From the NCBI GenBank assembly GCA_015075445.1, contig JABTUJ010000003.1:124001-188000 (forward strand): a DNA stretch of 64,000 nucleotides, in the 5' to 3' direction. How positions within the stretch are numbered: the first letter of the stretch is position 1; each line of letters starts with the position of its first letter. Both the position numbers and the translations under genes were made by a program. Below the pieces are notes generated by a model. It saw nothing but the letters and a program-made list of their open reading frames with translations, searched no databases and was not told where the DNA came from. The DNA comes from Verrucomicrobiales bacterium. Its GTDB lineage: Bacteria; Verrucomicrobiota; Verrucomicrobiia; Limisphaerales; J093. Below, in pieces: positions 33,378 to 43,015 of this stretch.

Positions 33378-34715
33378 TCATGGCCGGCCCTCCAATCGCT
33401 GGAGGTCCTGCCCGACGCGCCCGGCCTCGAGCACCAGCAGGCGGTCGGGTTGATCCGCCGGCGGGCCCGGCTCAAAGTGGCCGGCCTGGCCGTGGGGGAC
33501 GAGCACCATGGCCAGGGTGGGCAGGCGCAGGGTCTTCAAGCGTCGCACGAGGGCGCGCCGCGGTTCGTCCCAATCCATGAGGACCAGCAGGCATCCGCTG
33601 AGCGAACCGCGGTGTTGCCAGACGAGGGCTTCGAGTTCGCTGAGGCGCGGCTCACGGCAGGGCTTCACGGCGGCCAGGACTTCGAGCATCTGCTGGGTGT
33701 GTCCCACGCCGCGACCGCTGGTCACGCAGACCGTCTGGGGCCCGACGAAGAGCAGGTCGAGCAGCGATTCCTGGTCGGGCACGGTGCAGGCGAAGGAGGC
33801 GGCCACGGCCACGGCCTCTTCGAAGACGGCATCGCGTGCGGCTTCGCAATGCGTGTCCAGGACGAGGGCATGACGGGTGAAGTACTCGTCCTGGTACTCC
33901 TTGACGATGGGTTGCCCGAGGCGCGCGCTGCTCCGCCAGTGGACGCGTCGCAGCGAGTCGCCCCGGCGATACTCTCGCAGCGCCACGAACTCCTCCGACT
34001 CGCCCACACCCGCGGCCAGGGCGACGCCGCCGCGCTGGTATTGGGCCGAGCCGGGCAGCGCGAGGGGTGGGAGCAGGTAACGGCGCGGCAGCACCAGGAC
34101 GGTGTGGGGCGAAGGCACGCGCCGGAATGCGCGGAAGAGCCCGAACGGATCCGGGCGCGCCACCCAACCGCCCGCCAGCACCAGCGGGCCCCGGCGATAC
34201 GCCACCACCGCGGTTTCGATCTCGACCTGGCCCCGCGCCGGCAGGGGCGGCACCGGGGCGGGCCGGGTACGGGCTCGGCGGATGGGGGGCAGGGGACCGC
34301 CGAGGCGAAAGCTTCGGTTCTCGCGTCCGGGCCGCAGGCGCGCCGCGAATTCGGCCACGGTGACCGGCGGGTCCTGGAGATCTTCGAGGTATTCAAGGCC
34401 GGTCTCCGTGCGTGCCGACAGGTTACGAATTTGGACGCGGACGGTGAAGGGATCGCCGGCGGTGACGAAGCGCGGGGCTTGGCGTTCGAGGGCGAAATTC
34501 CCGCGGAAGAACGGGGCGGAGAGCAGGGCAAGCGCGAAGAAGGCCAGCAGGACCAGGAAGACCTGGATCCCGACGGTTTGCTCGGGGTCAGCCGAGCTGA
34601 CGGTCAAGGCCAGTCCCACCAGGACGAAGCCCCCGGCCGGCGTGAACCGTCGCCGGATCGAGGCGGCAAACCGGCGTCCGCCGGTGGAGAGACGATGCAA
34701 CCAGCGGATCAGCAT
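33378..34715 (-). CDS. DUF58 domain protein
   Basis: A 445-residue protein with two N-terminal membrane helices (GGFVLVGLALTVSS and VFLVLLAFFALALLSAP). The DUF58 signature is ALREYRRGDSLRRVHWRSSA, then RLGQPIVKEYQDEYF. DUF58 proteins have a von Willebrand A-like fold and usually accompany MoxR ATPases and transglutaminase-like proteins. The order here (MoxR, DUF58, transglutaminase) with gaps of 28 and 15 bp is the standard one. The complex is thought to act on cell-envelope processes, but its substrate is unknown. Confidence 0.9.
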   Translation of the reverse strand: MLIRWLHRLSTGGRRFAASIRRRFTPAGGFVLVGLALTVSSADPEQTVGIQVFLVLLAFFALALLSAPFFRGNFALERQAPRFVTAGDPFTVRVQIRNLSARTETGLEYLEDLQDPPVTVAEFAARLRPGRENRSFRLGGPLPPIRRARTRPAPVPPLPARGQVEIETAVVAYRRGPLVLAGGWVARPDPFGLFRAFRRVPSPHTVLVLPRRYLLPPLALPGSAQYQRGGVALAAGVGESEEFVALREYRRGDSLRRVHWRSSARLGQPIVKEYQDEYFTRHALVLDTHCEAARDAVFEEAVAVAASFACTVPDQESLLDLLFVGPQTVCVTSGRGVGHTQQMLEVLAAVKPCREPRLSELEALVWQHRGSLSGCLLVLMDWDEPRRALVRRLKTLRLPTLAMVLVPHGQAGHFEPGPPADQPDRLLVLEAGRVGQDLQRLEGRP

Positions 34716-34743
34716 GGCGAGGGGGCCGGGCGGGGCGGGCGGC

Positions 34744-35691
34744 TCATGCGGGGACGGGCACCTGGCGGAGGATGGTTTCGACGACGCTGCGGTTGCTCTG
34801 GCCCGAGTACTGGGCCTGAGGGTCCAGCACCAGGCGGTGGGCGAGGACGGGCACGGCCAGTTCCTGCACCTGGTCCGGAGTGACGCATTCCAGGCCCTGG
34901 AACAGGGCGAGGGCCTGGCTGGCTTTCATGAGGGCCAGCGAGGCGCGCGGGCTGGCGCCGAGCCGGACGCCGACGGTTTTGCGGGTGGCGCCGACGAGGT
35001 CCACGATGTAGCGGCGCAGTTCCTCGCTGACGCGGACCGCCTGGGCGGCCTGGCGCAACCGGAGGACGTCGTTCAGGTTCGCGCAGGCGGTGATTCGCTC
35101 CAGGGGGTGGACCCGCATCTGGGCGGCCAGCAGTTCGGCTTCCGCCTCCGGGTTCAGGTAGCCCAACGCCAGTTGCATGGCGAAACGGTCCATCTGCGCC
35201 TCGGGCAGAGGATAGGTGCCGCGGAACTCGACCGGGTTCTGGGTGGCGATCACGAAGAAGAGATCGGGCAAGACGCGGCGCTCGCCCTCGACGCTCACCT
35301 GGCCTTCGGCCATGGCTTCGAGCAAGGCCGACTGGGTGCGGGGGGAGGCGCGGTTGATCTCGTCGGCCAGCAGGATGTTGGTGAAGACCGGGCCTTCGTG
35401 GAACTCGAAGTCGCTGGTCTTCTGGTTGAGGATGGCGACGCCGAGGATGTCGGAGGGCAGCAGGTCGGGGGTGAACTGCACGCGGGTGAACCGCGCCGCC
35501 AGCGCCCGGGCGAGGGCCTTGGCCAGGGTGGTCTTGCCGGTGCCGGGGAAGTCGTCCAGCAATACATGGCCGCCGCTGGCGAACGCGGCCAGGAGCCGGC
35601 GCACGGTGTGGTCCTGGCCCTGGATCACCTCGCCGATGGTCCGGTGCAAACGCTGGTAAACTTCCCGGGGAGCAGCAGGAGGCGCAGTCAT
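34744..35691 (-). CDS. MoxR-family AAA+ ATPase
   Basis: A 315-residue AAA+ ATPase, with the start chosen at ATG 35691 (MTAPPAAPREVYQRLHRTIG). Walker A is DDFPGTGKTTLAKA (residues 46-59) and Walker B ILLADEINRASPRTQSALLE. The sensor region IATQNPVEFRGTYPLPEAQM and the arginine-finger region DRFAMQL follow. MoxR proteins act as chaperone-like remodelers for the DUF58 and transglutaminase partners encoded next. It is the first gene of the operon and is divergent from the DUF11 protein, with about 165 bp between them. Confidence 0.94.
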   Translation of the reverse strand: MTAPPAAPREVYQRLHRTIGEVIQGQDHTVRRLLAAFASGGHVLLDDFPGTGKTTLAKALARALAARFTRVQFTPDLLPSDILGVAILNQKTSDFEFHEGPVFTNILLADEINRASPRTQSALLEAMAEGQVSVEGERRVLPDLFFVIATQNPVEFRGTYPLPEAQMDRFAMQLALGYLNPEAEAELLAAQMRVHPLERITACANLNDVLRLRQAAQAVRVSEELRRYIVDLVGATRKTVGVRLGASPRASLALMKASQALALFQGLECVTPDQVQELAVPVLAHRLVLDPQAQYSGQSNRSVVETILRQVPVPA

Positions 35692-35856
35692 GGCGTCGCA
35701 GCGTTCGCGTAGCGGTCGGTTGTGAGGCACATCCCGGGCGAGCCTTGCACGGAAGCCGCCTGTCGCCAAGCCTGGTCTTTGGGAGTTCCACCTTGATCCC
35801 GGCTCCGTGCGCCGGTAGCATCCCCCGTCAAGCAGCAACCGCGACCTCCCTCACCC

Positions 35857-37356
35857 ATGACCAGAAGGACACTCGCCACGTTGGGGACCGTGTTGGTGGC
35901 GGCCGTGCTGGCCGGCCGGCCCGCTCAGGCGCAGCAACACACGGCCACGCGCCTGGGCAACCCGGCCACGCGGTTCGCCAAACCCCTGCGCAAACCCGCG
36001 GACTTGCGGGCCCTGTTCCGGGCGCCGGAACTCCAGGCCGACATCGCCGCCATCCTGTTCCAGTCCCAGTGGCCCGGGAACCTCGCCGACTTCCGCCGCG
36101 CCGCCGCCGAAGCGACGATCACCGAGATCGAGATCCCGCCCGGCACGCGGCTCCCGGCCATGTCTTCCCGCGAGCGGGGCAAGCCCGTCCTGCTCCGCGA
36201 TGTCCTCTGGGCCGGGAAGAAACCCATCGACGCGTACGAGTTCTTCTTTGTCTCCCAGGGCCGTCGCTACCGGGTGGTGACGCCCAAGGCCTGCAGCAAC
36301 TTCTGGATCGAGGATCAGGGCGCTCACGTCCCGCCTCCGCGGCCGGAGCTGCGACTGACCCTCGGCGCGCCGGCCGAGGCCAGTGGTTGCGCGGAATTCC
36401 CCGTAAGCGTCATTGTCCACAACCGCGGCAATCTCCCTCTGACGCAGGTGCAATTGAGCGCCACGCTACCGGCGGGCCTCGCCCGGGTCGATACACAAAC
36501 CGCGCCGGGGCTGGACGCCGGCGTGCTCGAGCCGGGTGCCAGCCGGGAATTCGCCATTCCCGTGACGGCCACGGCGGCTGGGCGACAGGCCCTGCACGTC
36601 CGCGCGACATCGGCGGAGGGGACCACTGCCGAGGCCACGGCCACAACGTTGGTCCGGGCCGCACGACTAACGCTTCAATGTCAGACTCCTGCCGAGGTGC
36701 CGGTCGGGCGACCGGTCCAGGTCTGCCTGACCGCGGGCAACACGGGGGACGCGACCGAATCGCAGGTGCGCGTCACCCTGGCGCTGCCGCCAGGGGCCAC
36801 CTGCACCGCGGTCACGGCGGGCGGCCAGGCGGCGAACGGGCAGGTGGTGTGGGAATTGGGTGATCTGGCGCCGGCGTCCAGCTACCGGGTGTGCGCGGTG
36901 TTCACCACGGACGCACCGGGCGGGCTGAGCTTCGCCGGCACCGTCCAGGGGGCGTGCGCGCCCGCGGCGCGGAGCGAGTGCCAGGCCCAAGTCGCCGGGA
37001 TTCCCGCCATTCTCCTCGAAGTCGTGGATCTGGATGACCCGATCGAGGTGGGCAGCGACGAAACCTACGTGATCACGGTGACCAACCAGGGGTCGTTGCC
37101 CGACACCAATGTCCGGCTCGTCTGCACCCTCGAGCCGGCGCAGCAGTTCGTGTCGGGGAGCGGCCCGACGGCGGTGCAGGCGGAAGGGGCGGAGGTGACG
37201 ATGGCGGCGCTACCGGTGCTTGAGCCTAAAGCCCAGGCCGTGTGGCGGGTGGTGGTGAAAGCCGTCGAAGCCGGGGATGTGCGGTTCCGGGTCCAGCTCG
37301 AAAGCGACCAGATCACGCGTCCGGTCTGGGAGACCGAGGCCACCCACCAGTACTGA
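35857..37356 (+). CDS. Secreted DUF11 repeat protein
   Basis: A 499-residue exported protein with signal peptide LGTVLVAAVLAGRPAQAQ. After an N-terminal region of about 150 residues it carries three or four DUF11-type immunoglobulin-like repeats (EFPVSVIVHNRGNLPLTQVQ; QVCLTAGNTGDATESQVRVT; YVITVTNQGSLPDTNVRLVC). Similar cysteine-containing repeats form the OmcB envelope proteins of Chlamydiae and are common in Verrucomicrobiota. The spacing of paired cysteines would allow disulfides between repeats. It is divergent from the MoxR operon. A structural envelope role is likely but not proven. Confidence 0.8.
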   Translation: MTRRTLATLGTVLVAAVLAGRPAQAQQHTATRLGNPATRFAKPLRKPADLRALFRAPELQADIAAILFQSQWPGNLADFRRAAAEATITEIEIPPGTRLPAMSSRERGKPVLLRDVLWAGKKPIDAYEFFFVSQGRRYRVVTPKACSNFWIEDQGAHVPPPRPELRLTLGAPAEASGCAEFPVSVIVHNRGNLPLTQVQLSATLPAGLARVDTQTAPGLDAGVLEPGASREFAIPVTATAAGRQALHVRATSAEGTTAEATATTLVRAARLTLQCQTPAEVPVGRPVQVCLTAGNTGDATESQVRVTLALPPGATCTAVTAGGQAANGQVVWELGDLAPASSYRVCAVFTTDAPGGLSFAGTVQGACAPAARSECQAQVAGIPAILLEVVDLDDPIEVGSDETYVITVTNQGSLPDTNVRLVCTLEPAQQFVSGSGPTAVQAEGAEVTMAALPVLEPKAQAVWRVVVKAVEAGDVRFRVQLESDQITRPVWETEATHQY

Positions 37357-37390
37357 TCTTTTCGCTCCGCCGTCGCGAGGAAACAGCCGG

Positions 37391-38188
37391 TCAACGGGCC
37401 GGGCGAAACTCCTGGCGCGCCTGGGGGAGGTACTTCTGCAGGTTGGCGATGCGGTCTTCGTCAAGGGGGTGGGTGCGCAGGAACCACATCGTTTCGGAGC
37501 CTCCCTGCTGGCGGTTGAACTCGGCGAACCGCTGCCAGAAGCCGACGGCCGCCTCGGGATCGTATCCGGCCCGCGCCATGTAGATGAGCCCGATTTGATC
37601 CGCGCGTGCTTCCTGGCTCCGGCTGTGCGGGAGCACCCGGAGCAGTTGCGAGCCGACGCCATAGGCGGAGGAGAAGTACGGTTCGAGGTCGGGCTTCTCG
37701 CTGCCGAGATAGCTGCTGGCGACGCTGCCGACGGTGCCGAGGGCCATGGCTTCACTCATGCGTTCGGCGCCGTGGCGGGCGGCGGCGTGGGCGACTTCGT
37801 GGCCGATGACGGTGGCCAGACCGGCCTCGTCGCGGGTGATCGGCAGGATCCCCGAGTAGATGCCGACCTTGCCGCCCGGCAGACAGAAGGCATTGGGAAC
37901 CGGGCTCTCGAACAGGACGAACTCCCACTGGGCGTTCGGCAGATCCGCCACGGCAGCGATGCGGTTGCCGACTCGCTGAACGAGCGCCTGGTTGGCCTTG
38001 TCTTTGCTGATCGGCACTTCCTTTTTCATCTTCTCGAACTCGGTCAGGCCGAGTTGCAACTCCTCCGCGGCACTCACCAGAATGAGCTGGCGCCGGCCGG
38101 TGACGGGTTCGGTGGCGCAGCCTGCCAGGTAGAGGAGCGCCGCGGCGGCGCCGGCGGTCAGGGCGAGCAAGCATCGGGCTTCTTTCAT
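37391..38188 (-). CDS. M48-family metalloprotease lipoprotein
   Basis: A 265-residue zinc protease anchored as a lipoprotein. ATG 38188 (MKEARCLLALTAGAAAALLY) gives a signal with lipobox LAGC. The zinc motif is VIGHEVAHAAARHG and the third ligand glutamate lies in SRSQEARADQIGL. THPLDEDRIANL near the C-terminus is the family's usual end. Relatives such as BepA/LoiP degrade or fold outer-membrane proteins. It converges with the DUF11 gene, and its upstream region is occupied by the large repeat block at 38243-39237. Confidence 0.92.
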   Translation of the reverse strand: MKEARCLLALTAGAAAALLYLAGCATEPVTGRRQLILVSAAEELQLGLTEFEKMKKEVPISKDKANQALVQRVGNRIAAVADLPNAQWEFVLFESPVPNAFCLPGGKVGIYSGILPITRDEAGLATVIGHEVAHAAARHGAERMSEAMALGTVGSVASSYLGSEKPDLEPYFSSAYGVGSQLLRVLPHSRSQEARADQIGLIYMARAGYDPEAAVGFWQRFAEFNRQQGGSETMWFLRTHPLDEDRIANLQKYLPQARQEFRPAR

Positions 38189-38242
38189 GCGTCGAGTGTA
38201 AGTCGGCCGGCGGTTTGGGCAAGCCGCGAGCCGAAGGGGAGG

Positions 38243-38593
38243 GAAGCTCAAAGTTCAAAGGTCAAAGCTCAAGGGAAGCTCAAGGATCAAAGGTCAAAGC
38301 TCAGGGGAAGTTCCAGGATCAAGGGTCAAAGCTCAAGGGAAGTTCCAGGATCAAAGGTCAAAGCTCAAGGGAAGCTCCAGGATCAAAGGTCAACGCTCAA
38401 GGGAAGTTCCAGGATCGAGTCAAAGCTCAAGGGAAGTTCCAGGATTCCAAGGGCAAAGCTCAAAGGGAAGTTCAGGATCAAGGTCAAAGCTCAGGGAAGT
38501 TCAGGATCAAAGGTCAGCTCAAGGAAGCTCCGGATCAAAGGTCAAAGCTCAAAGAAACTCAAGGATCAAAGTTCAAAGCTCGAGGCTCAGGAT
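38243..38593 (+). repeat. AAGNTCA word array with 32-bp period (element D)
   Basis: About 350 bp are built from the words AAGCTCA, AAGGTCA, AGGATCA and AGGGAAGTTCC. The word GGATCAAAGG returns every 32 bp over much of the block (38285, 38317, 38349, 38381). Small deletions disturb the period in the second half. The heptamer AAAGCTC also makes up the tandem block at 58762-58824. Plus-strand frames stay open and read as Ser/Lys/Gln-rich nonsense. Confidence 0.9.
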
Positions 38594-38630
38594 CCAGGGG
38601 CGAGAGTCGGTCCAGCGGTGGCGGGGTGGC

Positions 38631-39237
38631 GCGGAGCGTATGGAGTGCGCCGACTGGCAGCACCGTTCCACCGCCCCCGCCCTCACATAAGCAACGGTGA
38701 ACCACACGCACTCCCGACGCTCGCGCGAGGTCCGCAGCGTTTGGCAGACGCGGAGCGTATGGAGTGCGGCGACTTCCAGCGGCGCTTTTCGTTCACCACG
38801 CCCCCCGCCCTCCATAAAGCGGCGGCGAACACCTCTCCCGACGCTGGCGCGAGGTCCGCAGCGTTCAGCAGGCGCGGAGCGTGTGCGAGTGCCAGCCAGC
38901 TGACGCGCACCGTTCTACGCCCTCAACTCGCAAGCGGCGGTGAACCACTTACCTCCAAACGCTGGCGCAGCGAGGTCCGCAGCGTTCGGCAGGCTGGCAG
39001 ACGTGTGGTGCGCCGACTTCCAGCGGCGCTTTTCGTTCACCACGCCCCGCCCTCACGCAAAGCGGCGGTGAACCGCACGCACTCCCGACGCTGGCGCGAG
39101 GTCCGCAGCGTTCGGCAGGCGCGGAGCGTATGGAGTGCGCCGGCTTCCAGCGGCGCTTTTCGTTCACCACGCCCCCCCGCCCTCACGCAAAGCGGCGGTG
39201 AACCGCACGCACTCCCGACGCTGGCGCGAGGTCCAAC
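38631..39237 (+). repeat. Five-copy tandem repeat of about 122 bp (element E)
   Basis: Five diverged units begin near 38631, 38750, 38875, 38999 and 39121 (119-125 bp apart). The conserved parts are GCGGAGCGTATGGAGTGCG, TCCAGCGGCGCTTTTCGTTC, GCGGCGGTGAACC and ACTCCCGACGCTGGCGCGAG. The last unit stops before its end. The block directly follows element D. A short related core (the GAACCACAC..ACTCCCGACGCT part) recurs on the minus strand at 58674-58696. Open frames in this block have no protein-like features. Confidence 0.88.
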
Positions 39238-39257
39238 AGCGAGGGTGGTGGGGCGGG

Positions 39258-41549
39258 TCAAGGAACCTGCCCGGCATCGGCCGGTTGGCCGTCGAGACAG
39301 GTGCGGAGGGTGGCGAGGAGATGGGCGGAGGCAAAGGGTTTCTGCAGGAAGTTCACGCCTTCCCGGAGGCCGAGGTTGCGTCCGGCGACCTCGTCGGAAT
39401 GCCCGCTCATGTAGAGCACCTTCAGGCGGGGCTGCTCGAGTTGGAGTTGTTCGGCGAGCTGTCGGCCGGAAAGGCCCCCGGACATCACGAGGTCGGTCAG
39501 GAGCAGGTCCACGGCGCCGGCGTGTTGTCGCCACAAGGCGAGGGCGACCTGGCCGTCGGCGGCTTCGAGCACGCGGTAGCCGGCGCGCTTGAGGATGCGC
39601 GAGGTTACCGACAGGAGGCCGGGTTCGTCTTCGGCGACGAGCACGGTTTCGGTGCCGCCACCTGGGCGGGGGGCGGTTTCGGCGGGGCGCGGGGGCGGGA
39701 GGGGCGCGGGCGCAGTGGCGAGGCGGGGGAGGTGGACGTGGAAGGTGGTGCCCTGGCCGAGGTGGCTGTCGACCTCGATCCACCCGCGGTGTTGCTCGAC
39801 GATGCCGTACACCGTGGCCAGGCCGAGGCCGGTGCCCTGGCCGGCGGGTTTGGTGGTGAAGAACGGCTCGAAGAGCCGTGGCAGATGTTCGGGCGCGATG
39901 CCGAGGCCGGTGTCGCGGACGTTCAGGCAGAGGAAGCGTCCGGGTTGGACGCCGGGGGGGAGGATGGCGTCGGCCCCGAGGGGGGGGGCGCTCAGCTCGA
40001 GGGTGAGCTGGCCGCCCTGGGGCATGGCGTCACGGGCATTGATGACCAGGTTGAGCAGGACTTGTTCGAGCAGACCGCGATCGCCGTGGGTGGGCGCGCC
40101 GCCGGGGAGGAGGAGGGTGCGCAGTTCGATGGATTCGCCGATGAGGCGGCGGAGCATCTGGCTCATGGCGGTGACGACCTCGTTGAGGTCCAAGGGTTCG
40201 AGGTGGAGGGTGGCGCGGCGACTGAAGGCGAGGAGGCGGCGGGTGAGGTTGGCGGCGCGTTCCGCGGCGGCGGCGATCTGGGCGAGTTCGTCGGTCTGGC
40301 TGCCGGTGAGGTCCGGGGAGGCGCGCAGGAGGCCGGTGTGCATGAGGATGACGGAGAGCAGGTTGTTGAAGTCGTGGGCCACGCCGCCGGCCAACTGGCC
40401 GAAAGCCTGCATTTTCTGGGCCTGACGGAACCGGGCTTCGAGTTCCTTGCGGCGGGTGATGTCCTGCTGGATCGCGATGAAGTGGGTGAGGTGGCCGCGG
40501 GCGTTGCGGAGGGGGGTGATGCTGAGCTCGGCGGGGTAGAGGCTGCCGTCCTTGCGCTGGTTGACGATCTCGCCCTGCCACAACTGGCCGGCGAGGATGG
40601 TGTCCCAGAGGGTGCGGTAGAAGGCCTGGTCTTGCTGGCCGGACCGGAGGAGGTCCCGGGGATTGCGGCCGCGCACTTCGTCGAGGCCGTAACCGGTGGT
40701 GGCGGCGAACGCGGCGTTGACCCAGAGGATGGCGCCGGTGGGGTCGGTGATCACGATGGCGTTGGCGGCAGCCTCGAGGGCGGCGCTTTGCAGCGAGAGC
40801 CATTCGAGGGTCCGTTTGCGCTCGGTGATATCGCGGGCGAAGCAGAACCAGCGGCCGCCGGCGTGTGGCAGCCAGTTGACGCTGAGCTCGACATCGACGC
40901 GTTGACCGTCGTGCCGGGTCAGGCGCCATTCACAGCCGGGGGGGCTGGATTGGCGGAAGCGGCCGAGGAGCGTCGCCGCGTCGGTCGGGGCGCCCTCGGG
41001 GTCCAGTTCAGCCAGGGTTCGGCCGAGGAGGACGGACCGTTCATAGCCGGTGAGGCGGCAGAAGGACTCGTTGACCTCGAGGAAGCGGCCCTCGCGATCC
41101 AGGAGGCAGAAGCCGTCCATGGCCGTGCGCAGGATGGCGGCCTGTTCCTCGTAGCTCTGGCGCAGGCGGACCTCGGCCTGGTGCCGGTGGAGGGCCATCT
41201 CGATCGCGGTCCGCAGATCGAGTTCCGAGAACGGCTTGACGAGGTAGCCGAACGGTTCGGCGAGCTTGGCCCGGCCCAGGGTCTCGGCGCCCGCGAAGGC
41301 GGTGAGGAAGACGACGGGCAGGCCGAACTGTTCCCGGATCGATTGCGCAGCGACGATGCCGTCCATGGCACCCTGCAGGCAGATGTCCATCAGAACCAGG
41401 TCCGGTCGGAGTTGTCCGGCCAGGGCGACGGCGTCCTCCCCCCGGGCGGTGGTGGCCAGCGGTTCATAACCCAGCTCGGCCAACTGTCGCCGGATGTCCA
41501 GCGCCACGATGGCCTCGTCCTCAACGATGAGAATTCTCGACGTGCTCAT
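39258..41549 (-). CDS. Hybrid histidine kinase with N- and C-terminal receiver domains
   Basis: A 763-residue signalling protein. An N-terminal receiver (ILIVEDEAIVALDIRRQLAE, with the acceptor Asp in LVLMDICLQG) is followed by three PAS-type sensor regions, including MDGFCLLDREGRFLEVNESF and VITDPTGAILWVNAAFAATT. The histidine kinase core has GQLAGGVAHDFNNLLSVILM as the phosphoacceptor site. ATPase boxes are NLVINARDAM, DTGLGIAPEHL and GTGLGLATVYG. A second receiver (VLVAEDEPGLLSVTSRIL, acceptor in LLLTDLVMSG) ends the protein. It is the last of three coupled kinase genes; its start overlaps the preceding stop by four bases. The signal is unknown. Confidence 0.92.
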   Translation of the reverse strand: MSTSRILIVEDEAIVALDIRRQLAELGYEPLATTARGEDAVALAGQLRPDLVLMDICLQGAMDGIVAAQSIREQFGLPVVFLTAFAGAETLGRAKLAEPFGYLVKPFSELDLRTAIEMALHRHQAEVRLRQSYEEQAAILRTAMDGFCLLDREGRFLEVNESFCRLTGYERSVLLGRTLAELDPEGAPTDAATLLGRFRQSSPPGCEWRLTRHDGQRVDVELSVNWLPHAGGRWFCFARDITERKRTLEWLSLQSAALEAAANAIVITDPTGAILWVNAAFAATTGYGLDEVRGRNPRDLLRSGQQDQAFYRTLWDTILAGQLWQGEIVNQRKDGSLYPAELSITPLRNARGHLTHFIAIQQDITRRKELEARFRQAQKMQAFGQLAGGVAHDFNNLLSVILMHTGLLRASPDLTGSQTDELAQIAAAAERAANLTRRLLAFSRRATLHLEPLDLNEVVTAMSQMLRRLIGESIELRTLLLPGGAPTHGDRGLLEQVLLNLVINARDAMPQGGQLTLELSAPPLGADAILPPGVQPGRFLCLNVRDTGLGIAPEHLPRLFEPFFTTKPAGQGTGLGLATVYGIVEQHRGWIEVDSHLGQGTTFHVHLPRLATAPAPLPPPRPAETAPRPGGGTETVLVAEDEPGLLSVTSRILKRAGYRVLEAADGQVALALWRQHAGAVDLLLTDLVMSGGLSGRQLAEQLQLEQPRLKVLYMSGHSDEVAGRNLGLREGVNFLQKPFASAHLLATLRTCLDGQPADAGQVP

Positions 41550-43015
41550 GTCGTCAGGCTGCCTGGGCGTGCCTCCGCCCGCGCTTCCGGCTCCCCGGCC
41601 GGCCGGAACGTGATGGTGAAGCGTGCTCCGGGTCCTCGCTCGATGGCCAGGGTGCCTTCCAGTTGGCGCGTCAGGTCGGAGACCAGTTGAAGTCCCAACG
41701 ACCGCAAGCGGTCGGGCTCCAAGGTCGCGGGCAAGCCCACGCCGGTGTCCCGGACAGACAGCCGGAATTCCGGGCTGGGGGGGAGGGGTTGGAGCTCGAC
41801 GTGAACCGCCCCGCCCGCGCCACCTGGGAAGGCGTGCTTGAGGCTGTTGGAGACCAGTTCATTGACGATGAGACCGCAGGGAATGGCCTGGGCGGGGTCC
41901 AGTCGGACGGGGGCGATGTCGAGGTGGAGTTGCACGGCGCCCGGCTGTCTGAGGAGGGAGCGGAACAGTTGGGCGCAGAGCCGCTCGAGGTAGGGGCGCA
42001 GGTGGACGCGGGCCAGATTGTCGGAGCGGTACAGGGTCTCGTGCAACAGCGCCATGGAGCGGATGCGATGCTGCATGTCCTGGAGCACGGCGCGGGTGAG
42101 GGGATGATCGATGCCGGCGGCCTCGAGCCGCAGCAGGCTCGAGATGATCTGGAGGTTGTTTTTCACGCGGTGGTGGACTTCCCGGAGCAGGGCCTCCTTC
42201 TCGTGGAGGGAGTCGCGCAACGCGGCCTCGGCGTCTTTGCGCGCGCTGATGTCCGTGTGCGTGCCGAGGAGTCTCAGCGGTCGGCCGTCTGCCGAACGCG
42301 CGGCGAGCCGGCCCACGGAGAGGAGCCACTTCCACTGGCCGCCGGCGGCACGCTGGCGATACTCGATCCGGTGTTCGCTGCGGCGGCCGGCGACGTAATC
42401 CTCGTAGGCCTGGCGCACCGCAGGGCGGTCGTCCGGATGCATGCGGGCCACCCAGGCCGCATAGTCTTCGCGGAAGGACGAAGGATCTTCGCCCAGCAAG
42501 CGGGCGTACTCGGGGCTCACCACGCACTCGCCAGTTTGGAGGTTCAGGTCGTAGAGACCCTGGTGAGCGGCCGCGAGGGCCAGGCGCAACCGCTCTTCGC
42601 TCGCCCGGAGGGCCCGTTGGGCCGCCTGCTGCGTGGTCTGGTCGCTGAAGACCAGCGCCACGCCCTGGATGGCGCCGATCTCATCCCGAATGGGGGCGGC
42701 CGTGTGGGCCACGGGACGGCGGGTGCCGTCGCGCGCCACCAGCAGGGTGTCACTTCCGCCCACGACGGCGCCGTGCCGCAAGACGGTCTGAGCGAGGCCG
42801 GTCACCGGCGTCGCAGTCCGCTCGTCCAGGAGGGAAAACACGGTATCGAGCGGCTGCCCGCGGGCCTCGGTTCCCGTCCAGCCGGTGAGCCGTTCGGCTT
42901 CCGGATTCAGTTCGACCACGGTCGCGTGGAGGTCGGTCGCGATGACCCCTTCGCCGAGACTCGCGAGGGTGGCGCGGAGTCGCGAGACTGTGATGGTGTC
43001 GGGCGGGGCGGTCAT
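41546..43015 (-). CDS. PAS sensor histidine kinase (HisKA_2 type)
   Basis: A 489-residue soluble kinase starting at ATG 43015 (MTAPPDTITVSRLRATLASL), which overlaps the previous stop by four bases. The frame is open further upstream but antisense-like in composition. Two PAS regions (GVIATDLHATVVELNPEAER; LRLALAAAHQGLYDLNLQTG) precede the HisKA_2 motif LLREVHHRVKNNLQIISSLL and an ATPase domain with IVNELVSNSLKHAF and SVRDTGVGLPATL. HisKA_2 kinases often answer blue-light or redox PAS signals, but no chromophore cysteine motif is evident. It is the middle gene of the kinase operon. Confidence 0.9.
   Translation of the reverse strand: MTAPPDTITVSRLRATLASLGEGVIATDLHATVVELNPEAERLTGWTGTEARGQPLDTVFSLLDERTATPVTGLAQTVLRHGAVVGGSDTLLVARDGTRRPVAHTAAPIRDEIGAIQGVALVFSDQTTQQAAQRALRASEERLRLALAAAHQGLYDLNLQTGECVVSPEYARLLGEDPSSFREDYAAWVARMHPDDRPAVRQAYEDYVAGRRSEHRIEYRQRAAGGQWKWLLSVGRLAARSADGRPLRLLGTHTDISARKDAEAALRDSLHEKEALLREVHHRVKNNLQIISSLLRLEAAGIDHPLTRAVLQDMQHRIRSMALLHETLYRSDNLARVHLRPYLERLCAQLFRSLLRQPGAVQLHLDIAPVRLDPAQAIPCGLIVNELVSNSLKHAFPGGAGGAVHVELQPLPPSPEFRLSVRDTGVGLPATLEPDRLRSLGLQLVSDLTRQLEGTLAIERGPGARFTITFRPAGEPEARAEARPGSLTT

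Noticed and set aside
38215..39592. Plus-strand open frames through elements D and E
   Set aside because: They are low-complexity readings of repeats with Lys/Ser/Gln or Arg/Pro/Ala bias and no domain.
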